From contig DLRQ01000042.1 in NCBI GenBank assembly GCA_002501135.1, positions 22,357 through 44,920 of the forward strand: a stretch of 22,564 bases of DNA, read 5' to 3'. The notes beneath the pieces were generated by a model. The model did no database searches and was not told the origin of the DNA. It worked only from the letters and a program-made list of their open reading frames with translations. Shown piece after piece: positions 1 through 7,951 of this stretch. This DNA comes from Candidatus Neomicrothrix sp. UBA7884 (lineage in GTDB: Bacteria > Actinomycetota > Acidimicrobiia > Acidimicrobiales > MedAcidi-G1). The translations under genes were made by a program, and so were the position numbers. Position 1 is the first letter of the stretch. The number at the start of each line of letters is the position of its first letter.

Positions 1-1
1 C

Positions 2-118
2 GCTGACCTGCGCATGATCAGCGGGGCCGGGCACCATCTCCGCCATGACCCGCGGGCGATTGCAGTGCTGTTGGGCTGGCTGGTGCGCCAGCGCCGCCTT
101 AACGGTCGCATGGACTGA
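2..118 (+). CDS. C-terminal end of an alpha/beta-hydrolase-like protein (5' truncated by window)
   Basis: An open frame enters from the left edge and stops with TGA at 116-118, leaving 38 residues. The motif SGAGHHLRHDP followed by a hydrophobic helix (AVLLGWLVRQ) matches the usual end of alpha/beta-hydrolase fold enzymes. There the histidine of a GAGH or GCGH motif is the last catalytic triad residue and one amphipathic helix closes the fold. The substrate cannot be told from this fragment. It lies on the same strand as sufB, but a 137-bp gap with a promoter separates them, so they are probably not one operon. Confidence 0.55.
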   Translation, partial: ADLRMISGAGHHLRHDPRAIAVLLGWLVRQRRLNGRMD

Positions 119-125
119 TGCCGGA

Positions 126-149
126 GAGGCCGCGTTTTCTGTAGGCCTC
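126..149 (+). terminator. possible hairpin after the hydrolase fragment
   Basis: GAGGCC at 126-131 pairs perfectly with GGCCTC at 144-149 around a 12-nt loop containing TTTT. It lies 8 bp past the upstream stop codon and just before the sufB promoter. No T-run follows the stem, so this is at best a weak or non-canonical terminator. Confidence 0.25.
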
Positions 150-151
150 CC

Positions 152-179
152 TTGAAAACCCGGGTTGGATTGTTACTAT
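152..179 (+). promoter_or_regulatory. predicted sigma-70-type promoter of sufB
   Basis: TTGAAA at 152-157 and TACTAT at 174-179 are separated by 16 bp, close to the vegetative consensus. Transcription would begin near 186, giving a leader of about 70 nt before sufB. This is unlike most other genes here, whose -10 boxes sit directly on the start codon. A partial dyad TACC-N7-GGTA (195-209) lies just downstream and could bind an Fe-S or redox regulator, but this is speculative. Confidence 0.5.
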
Positions 180-199
180 CCACGTAGGAGAAATACCCG

Positions 200-286
200 A
201 TGGCGGTACCCACGGTGCTGATGTCGCGACACTGGAATCTGGAGTCAAAACCAACATGGCACCTACCGAGATTGATCTGGACCTGA
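200..286 (+). CDS. possible 28-codon leader ORF overlapping the sufB start
   Basis: ATG at 200 is preceded by AGGAG at 186-190 with a 9-nt gap, a better ribosome-binding site than that of sufB itself. The frame reads 28 codons to TGA at 284-286 and ends 31 nt inside sufB in another frame. The peptide has no cysteine and no recognisable domain. Its position right after the predicted transcription start and across the sufB start suggests translational coupling or attenuation, but a chance ORF is quite possible. Confidence 0.3.
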   Translation: MAVPTVLMSRHWNLESKPTWHLPRLIWT

Positions 287-1659
287 GCCGTTACAAGCTG
301 GGCTGGAGCGACGCGGAGGACTACGTCTTCAAGCCCAGAAAGGGCATCGACGAGGCCATGGTGCGGGAGATCTCCGGCATGAAGGGCGAGCCCGACTGGA
401 TGACCGAGTTTCGCCTCAAGTCCTACCAGCGCTTCGACAAGCGCCCGATGCCCCGGTGGGGTGGGGACATGTCCGGCATCGACTTCGACGACATCTACTA
501 CTACATCAAGCCCACTGAGGGTCAGGTCGACGACTGGGACGATGTTCCCGAATCCATCAAGAACACCTACGAGAAACTCGGCATTCCAGAGGCCGAGCGC
601 AAGTACCTCGCCGGGGTAACGGCGCAGTACGAGTCCGAGGTCGTGTACCACCGGAACCGCGAGGACCTCGAGGCCCAGGGCGTCATCTTCTGTGACATGG
701 ATACGGCCCTGCGGGAGCACCCTGAGATCGTCAAGGCCTGGTTCGGCCGGGTAATCCCGCCCAACGACAACAAGTTCTCGGCGCTCAACTCGGCCGCCTG
801 GAGTGGCGGTTCGTTCATCTACGTACCGCCAGGCGTCAAGGTCGAGATGCCCCTGCAGGCCTACTTCCGCATCAATGCCGAGAACATGGGCCAGTTTGAA
901 CGCACGCTGATAATCGCCGACGAGGGCTCCGAGGTCCACTACATCGAGGGCTGTTCTGCACCCGTGTACACAACCGATTCCCTCCACTCGGCGGTCGTCG
1001 AGATCGTGGTCAGGCCATCGGCACGCGTCACCTACACGACCATCCAGAACTGGTCCAACAACGTCTACAACCTGGTCACCAAGCGGGCCCGGGTCGAGGC
1101 CGAGGGCCACATGGAGTGGATCGATGGCAACATTGGATCGCGTCTCACGATGAAGTACCCGGCAGTGGTTCTTGTGGGGCCCAAGGCCTCCGGCGAGGTG
1201 CTCTCGGTGGCGTACGCGGGGGCCAGCCAGCACCAGGATGCGGGGGCCAAGATGACCCACGCCGCTCCCGAGACGACATCCAAGATCGTGTCCAAGTCCA
1301 TTTCAAAGGACGGCGGTCGCACCAGCTACAGGGGCCTCGTGAGAATCGAGGACGACGCATACGGCTGCAAGAGCCATGTCCAGTGCGATGCCCTGATTCT
1401 CGACGAGGACAGCATCTCCGACACCTACCCGTACATGGAGGTCGGAGCCGCAGACGCCGTGGTGGGGCATGAGGCGACTGTCTCCAAGGTCGCCGATGAC
1501 CAGCTCTTCTACCTGATGAGCAGGGGACTTACAGCGGAACAGTCGATGTCAATGGTCGTGAACGGCTTCATCGAGCCGATTACCCGGACCCTGCCAATGG
1601 AGTACGCGGTCGAATGGAGTCGGTTGATTGAACTGCAGATGGAGGGGTCTGTCGGCTGA
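256..1659 (+). CDS. sufB: Fe-S cluster assembly scaffold SufB
   Basis: This 467-residue protein is a full-length SufB. SufB is the beta-helical core subunit of the cytosolic SufBCD scaffold that builds Fe-S clusters from SufS/SufU-derived sulfur. Conserved SufB landmarks are visible: the long N-terminal region ending at the NSAAWSGGSFIYVPPGV segment (about 178-194), EGC with Cys233, YGCKSHVQCDAL with Cys371 and Cys377, and VGHEATVS with His405 (the SufB/SufD heterodimer region). ATG 256 has a GGAG 11 nt upstream. The frame stays open further upstream but offers no ATG, GTG or TTG, so this start is preferred. The usual partners sufC, sufD and sufS are not adjacent. The next gene, 26 bp on, encodes a small cysteine-rich protein instead. 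Identity is near certain from sequence. Confidence 0.97.
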   Translation: MAPTEIDLDLSRYKLGWSDAEDYVFKPRKGIDEAMVREISGMKGEPDWMTEFRLKSYQRFDKRPMPRWGGDMSGIDFDDIYYYIKPTEGQVDDWDDVPESIKNTYEKLGIPEAERKYLAGVTAQYESEVVYHRNREDLEAQGVIFCDMDTALREHPEIVKAWFGRVIPPNDNKFSALNSAAWSGGSFIYVPPGVKVEMPLQAYFRINAENMGQFERTLIIADEGSEVHYIEGCSAPVYTTDSLHSAVVEIVVRPSARVTYTTIQNWSNNVYNLVTKRARVEAEGHMEWIDGNIGSRLTMKYPAVVLVGPKASGEVLSVAYAGASQHQDAGAKMTHAAPETTSKIVSKSISKDGGRTSYRGLVRIEDDAYGCKSHVQCDALILDEDSISDTYPYMEVGAADAVVGHEATVSKVADDQLFYLMSRGLTAEQSMSMVVNGFIEPITRTLPMEYAVEWSRLIELQMEGSVG

Positions 1660-1685
1660 TCATCCGGATCGGCTAGGAATACGCC

Positions 1686-2069
1686 ATGCCGATGCGGGAG
1701 GACTGTAAGCACTTCGAGAGCCGTAGTTATCCCAATGGCGACACCGTTCGCAAGTGCGACCTCGACCTGGCTCCCGAGGCCCCCTGGAGGTGTCCCGCCG
1801 ACTGTCCCTCCTTCCAGAAGCGCCGCATCGACGTGAACTGGAGCCACGGGTCGTTGGTGACCCCGGCCACCCCAGATGAGCCTCAGGGCCTGGGCGATGA
1901 TGACAGCATCGCTGCGTTGCTGGATGCCGCTGAGGACATCATCAACGAGGCTGTGCCCGGCGTGATGGCTGACCTGGATGCCGAACGCGGAACCGGTGGA
2001 AAGGTGCGTAAGCGTCTGAGGCAGGGCAGGAAGGGTAAGCGGAACCGGAAGGGCAGGCGCCGTCGGTGA
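1686..2069 (+). CDS. small four-cysteine protein with a basic tail, co-located with sufB
   Basis: The protein has 127 residues and I cannot assign it to a named family. Three parts are visible. An N-terminal cysteine module carries Cys7, Cys24, Cys36 and Cys40 (CX16CX11CX3C), which could bind zinc or an Fe-S cluster. A central acidic stretch (about 64-101) looks helical. The last 20-odd residues are almost purely Lys, Arg and Gly, suggesting nucleic-acid contact or a disordered anchor. AGGA lies 8 nt before the ATG. The gene starts 26 bp after sufB on the same strand, so co-transcription is likely. A role in Fe-S assembly, or as an Fe-S client, is inference from position and cysteines only. 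Confidence 0.75.
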   Translation: MPMREDCKHFESRSYPNGDTVRKCDLDLAPEAPWRCPADCPSFQKRRIDVNWSHGSLVTPATPDEPQGLGDDDSIAALLDAAEDIINEAVPGVMADLDAERGTGGKVRKRLRQGRKGKRNRKGRRRR

Positions 2070-2141
2070 TGTCGGCGAGGGTCATCAGGCCGTAACTCTT
2101 TCGGATGTGCTCTTGTCCCGGGTTGTTGTCGAAGGAAAGTT

Positions 2142-2165
2142 GGTCAGGCCGGTCCCGGCCCGACC
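2142..2165 (+). terminator. GC-rich hairpin after the sufB unit
   Basis: GGTC-A-GGCCG at 2142-2151 pairs with CGGCC-C-GACC at 2156-2165, with one A/C mismatch and a 4-nt loop. It lies in the 143-bp gap between the cysteine-rich gene and phoH. There is no T-tract, so it may be a rho-type or weak terminator, or merely part of the phoH upstream region. Confidence 0.35.
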
Positions 2166-2196
2166 CTACATTGCAGTAGCACTGAAATCGGAGGGG

Positions 2197-2202
2197 TAGC
2201 CT
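2197..2202 (+). promoter_or_regulatory. -10 box (TAGCCT) of the phoH-ybeY-corC-era operon
   Basis: TAGCCT ends 10 nt before the phoH ATG, so the transcript would have a leader of only a few nucleotides. A G-rich stretch (GGAGGGG, 2190-2196) lies 16 nt from the ATG, too far to be a normal Shine-Dalgarno. No clear -35 is seen. Confidence 0.4.
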
Positions 2203-2212
2203 CTGGGTACCC

Positions 2213-3181
2213 ATGCAGGAGACCACCGTCAAGTTGAGCGTTCCCGGAAACGACCTGATGTCGATTCTGGTGGGCGAACACGACGAGTTGCTGCGCCAGG
2301 TCGAGGGAGCCTTTCCCAATGCCGGTATTCATGTCCGAGGCAACCAGATCACCATCGACGGAGAGCAGGCCGACGTCGTCCGCCGTGTGTTTGACGAGCT
2401 GGTTCTGCTTCTGGAGCGGGGCCTCCCGGTTGACTCGCTCACCCTGGAGCGTGCGATCGACATGGTTCAGGCCGATGAGCGTCCATCCGAGGTTCTGACC
2501 AGCGAGATCTTCAGGACATCGCGCGGCAAGCCGGTGCGGCCCCGCTCAGCTGGCCAGCAGCGCTACGTCGAGGCCGTCACCGACAACATCATCACCTTCG
2601 CGATCGGCCCGGCCGGAACGGGCAAGAGTTGGCTGGCTGTGGCGCTTGCCGTAAGGGCACTCCAGGCTGGCCAGGTTGACAGGATCGTGCTTACCCGTCC
2701 GCTGGTAGAGGCGGGCGAGCGGGTCGGGTTCCTGCCCGGAGACCTGATGGCCAAGGTCGACCCCTACTTCCGGCCCCTCTACGACGCCCTCTTTGACATG
2801 CTCGACATGGACACGGCCCAGCGTCTCCTTGAGCGCGGCGAGATCGAGGTGGCGCCGCTTGCGTTCATGCGTGGCCGTACCCTCAACAACAGTTTTGTGA
2901 TCCTCGACGAGGCCCAGAACACAACCCCCGAGCAGATGAAGATGTTTCTGACCAGGCTCGGATTCGGGTCCCGGGTAATCGTTACAGGTGATATCAGCCA
3001 GACAGACGTGCCCGGTGGGCGAAGTGGGTTGGCTGACCTCGAACCCATACTGGCCAACATCAGTGGCCTCGACTTCGTGTACCTGACCAGTCGAGACGTG
3101 GTTCGGCACAGAATCGTCCAGGAAATCGTCGAGGCCTATGGGGCAGCAGGTGCCGACAGGCCACCTGATCCCCGGGTCTAG
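2213..3181 (+). CDS. PhoH-like ATPase (YbeZ family)
   Basis: A 322-residue PhoH-family P-loop ATPase of the YbeZ type. The N-terminal ~100 residues form a small domain of the kind that precedes the ATPase in this family. The Walker A motif GPAGTGKS is at 132-139 and the Walker B motif VILDEAQN at 229-236, followed by the typical VTGDISQTD segment. The length is normal for the family. It is the first gene of a forward operon with ybeY, a corC-like gene and era, the common bacterial arrangement that links this ATPase to the endoribonuclease YbeY in RNA and ribosome metabolism. ybeY begins 24 bp after its stop. The exact molecular function of PhoH proteins is unsettled; family assignment is firm. 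Confidence 0.93.
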   Translation: MQETTVKLSVPGNDLMSILVGEHDELLRQVEGAFPNAGIHVRGNQITIDGEQADVVRRVFDELVLLLERGLPVDSLTLERAIDMVQADERPSEVLTSEIFRTSRGKPVRPRSAGQQRYVEAVTDNIITFAIGPAGTGKSWLAVALAVRALQAGQVDRIVLTRPLVEAGERVGFLPGDLMAKVDPYFRPLYDALFDMLDMDTAQRLLERGEIEVAPLAFMRGRTLNNSFVILDEAQNTTPEQMKMFLTRLGFGSRVIVTGDISQTDVPGGRSGLADLEPILANISGLDFVYLTSRDVVRHRIVQEIVEAYGAAGADRPPDPRV

Positions 3182-3205
3182 ACGTGAGATGAGGGTGAGC
3201 CCACG

Positions 3206-3688
3206 ATGAGAGAGGAACCTCCTGAACCCCGTCCGCGTGTCGTGGTCGACGCGCGGACGATGACGACCGCTGGTGGTGCTTCCGGTGACCCGTCGCGATG
3301 GGTGGCGCTTGCAGAGCACGTTCTGGCCGACGAGGGTCTGGGCGCACGGGCCATTGAGTTGACGATCCACATGGTCGACGAGGAATCGATAACCGATCTG
3401 AACCGTGAGCACATGGGTGCAGATGGTCCAACCGACGTTCTGGCGTTCCCGGTTGACGACCCTGCCGAGGTGCCCGGTGGCCTGCCGGTGCTCCTTGGCG
3501 ACGTGGTGATCTGCCCGGGAGTCGCGGCAAAGCAGGCCCAGGGCGTCGACGGTGGCCTCCAGGGGGAGATGTCCCTGCTTCTGGTCCACGGGATCCTCCA
3601 CCTCCTCGGCCACGACCATGCCGAGCACGAGGAGCGCGAGGTAATGCAGAGGCGAGAAGTCGAGCTTCTGGCGGGGTTCGAGACCTGA
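3206..3688 (+). CDS. ybeY: endoribonuclease YbeY (rRNA maturation and ribosome quality control)
   Basis: 160 residues, the usual YbeY length. The zinc-binding signature HGILHLLGHDH (His128, His132, His138) is complete. The upstream segment with NREHMGADGPTDVLAFP is the conserved substrate-groove region. YbeY is a single-strand RNA endonuclease that works in 16S rRNA 3'-end processing and ribosome quality control. It sits between the phoH-like gene and the CNNM/CBS gene, as in many bacteria. Its TGA shares one base with the ATG of the next gene (TGATG), so translation is probably coupled. Confidence 0.95.
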   Translation: MREEPPEPRPRVVVDARTMTTAGGASGDPSRWVALAEHVLADEGLGARAIELTIHMVDEESITDLNREHMGADGPTDVLAFPVDDPAEVPGGLPVLLGDVVICPGVAAKQAQGVDGGLQGEMSLLLVHGILHLLGHDHAEHEEREVMQRREVELLAGFET

Positions 3689-4953
3689 TGGGAGTCAACG
3701 AGATTGTGGGTCTGGTGCTTCTTGTCGTGGCAACCGGTTGCTCGGCTGTGCTGGTCGCAGCCGAGACGAGCCTTGTCCATATCGGCCGAGCCAGGGCTGA
3801 GGTCATCGGGGACGGTCTGGGCGATGACGACCGTGTCGAGGCGCTGCTGGCGCTTCTCGACCGTCGCTCTGAGGCCCTTCGCCCTCTCGTGCTGGCCCTG
3901 GTCCTGTGCCGGACAGCCACGGTCGCCCTGCTGGTCAGCTGGGCCTATCAGCGCCCCGGTGCCGGCTGGGTGGTGCCATCGGCTGTGGCGCTGGGGCTCT
4001 TTGTCTTCGTGGTCGCCGAGGCCCTTCCTCGCTCTGTAGCACTTCGTAGGACGGACACGGTCGCCCTCCGGGCGGTCGGGGTGGTCGGTCGGCTCGCCTC
4101 TGTCGTACCTCTGCGCTGGCTGGCGACCCTTCTCGCCACGCTCTCCGAACGACTGCTGCCAAGGTCCGCCCGCGAGGTTGGCCCGGATGTCACCGAAGAG
4201 GAGTTGCTGGCCGTTGCCGACAGGGCCCTGGCGACACGCTCAATCGACGAGGAGGAGCACGAACTCATCGAGTCCGTGATTGCATTTGGTGGCACTCTGG
4301 TCAGAGAGGTGATGGTTCCCCGCCCCGACATCGTCGGCGTTGAGAACGGCTGCACGGTGCAGACGGCACTTGAAGAGGCAGTCTCCGGCGGACACAGTCG
4401 TATTCCGGTCAGTGGCGACGGGATCGATGACATCGTCGGCGTCGTCCACGTCAAGGATCTGGCAAGGGCCCACCTGGATGGCAGAAGTGGTGACCCCGCA
4501 GTGCAGATGTCGCGCCCTCCGAGTTTCATCCCTGAGACCATGAAGGCCGACGACCTCCTGCGTCAGATGCAGTCCGAGCGCTTCCACCTGGCAGTGGTCG
4601 TTGATGAATACGGCGGCACCGCCGGCCTGGTCACCATGGAGGACCTTCTCGAGGAGGTGGTTGGCGAGATTGTCGATGAGTTCGACCTGGAGGAACCGTT
4701 GTCCCAGTCGCTCGCTGGTGGAGATCTCCGGGTCCACGGAAGAATGCCTGTCAACGAACTGAACGATCTACTGGGCGAGGACCTTCCCGACGGCGACTGG
4801 GACACCGTTGGCGGCCTCATCTTCAATGCCCTCGGCCATGTACCCGAGGTGGGTGAGGCGGTTGAGTTCTCAGGACGTCGTTTCTGCATCGAACAGGTTG
4901 TTGGTCGACGGATAACCAGAATCCGCGTGGGTGCACCTGAGGTCAGCCAGTGA
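3688..4953 (+). CDS. CNNM-domain, CBS-pair CorC/HlyC-like membrane protein
   Basis: 421 residues. The N-terminal part is a CNNM/DUF21-type membrane domain with hydrophobic segments around 5-27, 65-85, 95-120 and 125-150. A tandem CBS pair (about 205-320) contains the MVPRPDI, HSRIPV and VVVDEYGGTAGLVTMEDLLEE motifs typical of the family. A C-terminal CorC_HlyC domain (about 335-415, with a DWDTVGGLIF segment) completes the protein. Family members are linked to Mg2+ (CorC) or other divalent cation export, with CBS domains sensing nucleotides; the older haemolysin label is historical. It overlaps ybeY by one base at the start and era by four bases at the end. Domain assignment is firm; ion specificity is unknown. 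Confidence 0.9.
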   Translation: MGVNEIVGLVLLVVATGCSAVLVAAETSLVHIGRARAEVIGDGLGDDDRVEALLALLDRRSEALRPLVLALVLCRTATVALLVSWAYQRPGAGWVVPSAVALGLFVFVVAEALPRSVALRRTDTVALRAVGVVGRLASVVPLRWLATLLATLSERLLPRSAREVGPDVTEEELLAVADRALATRSIDEEEHELIESVIAFGGTLVREVMVPRPDIVGVENGCTVQTALEEAVSGGHSRIPVSGDGIDDIVGVVHVKDLARAHLDGRSGDPAVQMSRPPSFIPETMKADDLLRQMQSERFHLAVVVDEYGGTAGLVTMEDLLEEVVGEIVDEFDLEEPLSQSLAGGDLRVHGRMPVNELNDLLGEDLPDGDWDTVGGLIFNALGHVPEVGEAVEFSGRRFCIEQVVGRRITRIRVGAPEVSQ

Positions 4954-5894
4954 CGCAGGAGGCCCACGAGCCAGAGGAACTGGATGAAGAGCTTGGCCGG
5001 GAGCCGAGCGGAGAACCAGCAGACGTGTCGCTGGTCGTTGAGCAGCCAGAGGGCCACCGTTCCGGTTTCGTGACCCTGATCGGAAGACCCAACGTGGGCA
5101 AGTCAACCCTGTTGAACCAGATGCTGGGCACCAAGGTGACCATCGTGTCAGACAAGCCCCAGACCACCCGGACAGAGGTGCGCGGTGTGTTCACGAGACC
5201 CGATGTGCAGGCCGTGTTCTGTGACACTCCGGGAATCCACAAGCCGAGGACCCTCCTGGGTCAGCGACTTAACGACACCGCCCGTGCTGCGCTCGCCGAC
5301 ATGGATGTCGTGCTGTTTCTCGTCGAGGCTGATGGCCCCATCGGCAGGGGCGACCGCTTCATCGCCGAGAGCCTCCCGCCTGAGAGGACGATTCTGGTAC
5401 TCAACAAGATCGACTCGGTTGGCCGCGACCATGTGATTGGGCAGCTGGTAGCGGCATCAGAGTTGGAGTTCGACGAGTACTTCCCGGTGTCTGCAAAGAC
5501 CGGTCGGGGAGTTGACGCCCTGCTTGAGCACGTCCTCGAGCGCCTACCGGAGGGCCCGCGTTTCTACCCCGAGGAGATGGCCTCCGATGTTCCCGAGGCG
5601 TTCTGGGTGGCCGAACTGGTCAGGGAGCAACTTCTGGCGGTCGTGCGCGAGGAACTCCCGCATTCGATCGCCACCCGGGTGACCGAGTGGGACTGGCCCA
5701 GAGTTCGCTGCGAGATTCTTGTTGAGCGTGACTCGCAGAAGGGGATTGTCATCGGCCGTAAGGGTTCAGTCCTCAAAGAAGTGGGGACCAGGGCACGGGC
5801 GCAACTGCCTGAGGGTGTATTCCTCGAGTTGGTTGTCAAGGTGGACAAGGACTGGCAGCGCCGCCCCAAGGCCCTTGATCGACTGGGCTACTGA
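4950..5894 (+). CDS. era: GTPase Era (30S ribosome assembly)
   Basis: 314 residues. The GTPase domain shows G1 GRPNVGKS (45-52), the Era-typical QTTRTE (71-76), G3 DTPG (92-95), G4 NKID (152-155) and G5 SAK (181-183). A KH domain follows with the GxxG loop GRKG (269-272), which in Era binds the 3' end of 16S rRNA. The start is GTG at 4950, overlapping the previous TGA as GTGA. An acidic, probably disordered leader of about 37 residues precedes the G domain and is longer than in E. coli Era. It is the last gene of the phoH-ybeY-corC operon, which clusters rRNA-maturation functions. It converges with dinG, leaving 32 bp between the stops. Confidence 0.96.
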   Translation: MTQEAHEPEELDEELGREPSGEPADVSLVVEQPEGHRSGFVTLIGRPNVGKSTLLNQMLGTKVTIVSDKPQTTRTEVRGVFTRPDVQAVFCDTPGIHKPRTLLGQRLNDTARAALADMDVVLFLVEADGPIGRGDRFIAESLPPERTILVLNKIDSVGRDHVIGQLVAASELEFDEYFPVSAKTGRGVDALLEHVLERLPEGPRFYPEEMASDVPEAFWVAELVREQLLAVVREELPHSIATRVTEWDWPRVRCEILVERDSQKGIVIGRKGSVLKEVGTRARAQLPEGVFLELVVKVDKDWQRRPKALDRLGY

Positions 5895-5926
5895 CCCTCC
5901 GGGACGGCTGGGTGCAGGCTGAAGGC

Positions 5927-7894
5927 TCAGGAGAACAGGCTGCCCAGGAACGTTGCGGCCTCTTCGGGGTCCGAGGTGCGTCGCATAGGTGGAAGCGCTG
6001 CGAGCAGGGCACCCGAGTAGCGGGCTGCGGAGAGGCGGGGATCGAGGACTGCTGCCACCCCATGGTCGGTCCGGGAGCGTATGAGGCGACCAACTCCCTG
6101 TGCCAGCCGGAGGGCGCCCAGTGGAAGGTCGACGGCTCCCCAGCCATCGAGGCCCGCCCGGTCACGCCATGCCCTGGTGAGGTGCTCGTCGGGTCGCGGA
6201 AACGGAATCCGGTCTATTACGACAAGACCCAGCGACGGGCCCGGCACATCGATGCCCTGCCAGAAACTACGTGTGGCGAAGAGGCATGACGACTCGTCGG
6301 CGGCGAACTCCTCGAGGAGGGTCCTGGCCGGAAGGTCTCCCTGTTCTAGTATCCGATACGGCACTAGTGGCCTGATTGTCGCAACAGCTGCCTGCAGCCG
6401 TCTCCAACTGGTGAAAAGGGCGAGCGTGCGGCCACCGCCGGCGTGGATGAGGAACTCCAGTTCTGTGAGCATCGCGGCTGACCAGCCAGGTTCGTCTTCG
6501 GAGGGGCTGGGAATGTGTGTCGGGCAGTAGAGAAGGGACTGGGTCTCGTAGTCGAACGGGCTGTCGACGGTGCTGGTGTCGGGCTTAGGCAGCGCAAGGC
6601 GTGCCGGGAGGTTGATGGGAAGGGTCGCACTTGTCAGGACGGCTGTGCGTAGAGGCCAGAGGTCGCTCGCTAGGCGTGGTCCAACCTCGATGGGTGCGAC
6701 ACGCAGCACCATTCGGGTGCCTGAGCGTTCCACCCACGCCAGGTGTTCGTCTCCGACCTCCGCCTGACCGATTGAGGTGTGTTCAGTGGGCTTTCGGAGC
6801 AACCCCCTGGCGAACCGGACGTCGCCTATGAGGGTGCTTCCGGCATTCAGCAGGCGGGTCAGGCGACGGCGTTCTCGTTGGGTGGCCGAATCGTCGGAAC
6901 TGTGTGCGATGTCACGCACGGCCTTTCGGACAGCCACCAGCACGCGGTCGATCCGGGTTTCTGCAAGGCCAAGCACCGGATCGAGATCTGAGCACGAGTC
7001 GGCCACGAGGCGCCTGTCGGGATTGTCGGCAAGCCATGTGGAGAACCGCGTAGCCCCGTCATCCAGTTCGGCTGCCAGGTCGGCCTGTTTGAGGGCCGGT
7101 CTGGCGAGGCGGGCAAGCCACCTGAAGCGTCCAACGGTCAACTGGAATCCAAAGGACGCGGTGAAGACCTCCTCCAACTGGTGGGCCTCATCGAACACGA
7201 CGAGTTCGTGGGGGTGGTCCGGGTGGTCGAGAAGCATTCCGTTCAGGGCCACGTCAACCGCGTAGAGGTGGTGGTTCGTGATGCAGATGTCGGCGTCGCG
7301 GGCGCGTTGGCGCGCTCTGGCCGGACGGCATTCGGAGGCGAACGGGCACTCAGACAGCCCGATGCAGTCATCGGTACCGACGCTCACTGAGGACCAGGTG
7401 GCCGGGGTGGGCTCGAACGGGAGGTCCGCCCGGTCGCCTGACACGCTTGATTCTGCCCATTCCAGGATTGAGTCGACCTGGGTGTCGTCTGAGCCGTCGA
7501 CAAGCCCCTCGAGGGGCTGTTGCCGTCCCGGTGCGCGAATCTGGTCCAGGCGCTCGTGGCAGACGTAGTTGTCCCACCCCTTGAGCACCGCATGGCTGAA
7601 GGTCTTGTCAAGGTGCTCGAGGAGCATCGGCAGGTCGGACCTCTCCATCTGGTCCTGGAGTGCCTTGGACCAGGTGGCGATGACGGTTCTGCGACCGGAG
7701 AGAATCGCCGGAATCAGGTATGCGAGGGTCTTTCCTGTTCCCGTACCCGCCTGGATGACCAGGTGATGTTCTGTGTCAATGGCCTCCGCTATCTCAAGGG
7801 CCATGGAACGTTGGCCCCTTCGAACCTCGCCTCCGCCCGGCAACGCCCCTGTGACCTCCTCAAGGGCTATCGAAACCTCATCCGCCGTGCTCAT
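5927..7894 (-). CDS. dinG: DinG/XPD-type ATP-dependent DNA helicase with Fe-S cluster
   Basis: 655 residues from ATG at 7894. A longer frame extends upstream to 8608, but that part is antisense to uppS and has no helicase homology. The Walker A motif AGTGTGKT is at 49-56 and the DEAH box at 235-238. Four cysteines (112, 177, 183, 189) between them have the spacing expected of the [4Fe-4S] domain of XPD/DinG superfamily-2 helicases. The C-terminal half carries TSATL, the WQGIDVPG segment and QGVGRLIRS, the last being motif VI. Such enzymes unwind 5'-3' at D-loops, R-loops or G4 structures. No Shine-Dalgarno precedes the start; instead TAGAGT lies 7 nt upstream. It is divergent from uppS across 63 bp. 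Confidence 0.92.
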   Translation of the reverse strand: MSTADEVSIALEEVTGALPGGGEVRRGQRSMALEIAEAIDTEHHLVIQAGTGTGKTLAYLIPAILSGRRTVIATWSKALQDQMERSDLPMLLEHLDKTFSHAVLKGWDNYVCHERLDQIRAPGRQQPLEGLVDGSDDTQVDSILEWAESSVSGDRADLPFEPTPATWSSVSVGTDDCIGLSECPFASECRPARARQRARDADICITNHHLYAVDVALNGMLLDHPDHPHELVVFDEAHQLEEVFTASFGFQLTVGRFRWLARLARPALKQADLAAELDDGATRFSTWLADNPDRRLVADSCSDLDPVLGLAETRIDRVLVAVRKAVRDIAHSSDDSATQRERRRLTRLLNAGSTLIGDVRFARGLLRKPTEHTSIGQAEVGDEHLAWVERSGTRMVLRVAPIEVGPRLASDLWPLRTAVLTSATLPINLPARLALPKPDTSTVDSPFDYETQSLLYCPTHIPSPSEDEPGWSAAMLTELEFLIHAGGGRTLALFTSWRRLQAAVATIRPLVPYRILEQGDLPARTLLEEFAADESSCLFATRSFWQGIDVPGPSLGLVVIDRIPFPRPDEHLTRAWRDRAGLDGWGAVDLPLGALRLAQGVGRLIRSRTDHGVAAVLDPRLSAARYSGALLAALPPMRRTSDPEEAATFLGSLFS

Positions 7895-7901
7895 CAGGAG
7901 G

Positions 7902-7907
7902 ACTCTA
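7902..7907 (-). promoter_or_regulatory. -10 box (TAGAGT) for a leaderless dinG transcript
   Basis: Read on the minus strand, TAGAGT is followed by 7 nt and then the dinG ATG, so transcription would start at or next to the start codon. No Shine-Dalgarno is present and no good -35 is visible. Confidence 0.45.
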
Positions 7908-7945
7908 CGGGCCGACTGCGCCGCCGACCGGAGGCAGCGAGGGGG

Positions 7946-7951
7946 TAGGTT
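7946..7951 (+). promoter_or_regulatory. -10 box (TAGGTT) for a leaderless uppS transcript
   Basis: TAGGTT is followed by exactly 6 nt and then the uppS ATG at 7958, placing +1 on the A of ATG. Together with the minus-strand TAGAGT at 7902-7907 this makes a 63-bp bidirectional promoter region. Confidence 0.5.

Noticed and set aside
2546..3628. 360-residue minus-strand ORF opposite phoH and ybeY
   Set aside because: Both plus-strand genes have complete catalytic motifs; the minus frame is a high-GC shadow with no domain.
5912..6289. 125-residue plus-strand ORF after era
   Set aside because: Antisense to the conserved C-terminal helicase motifs of dinG.
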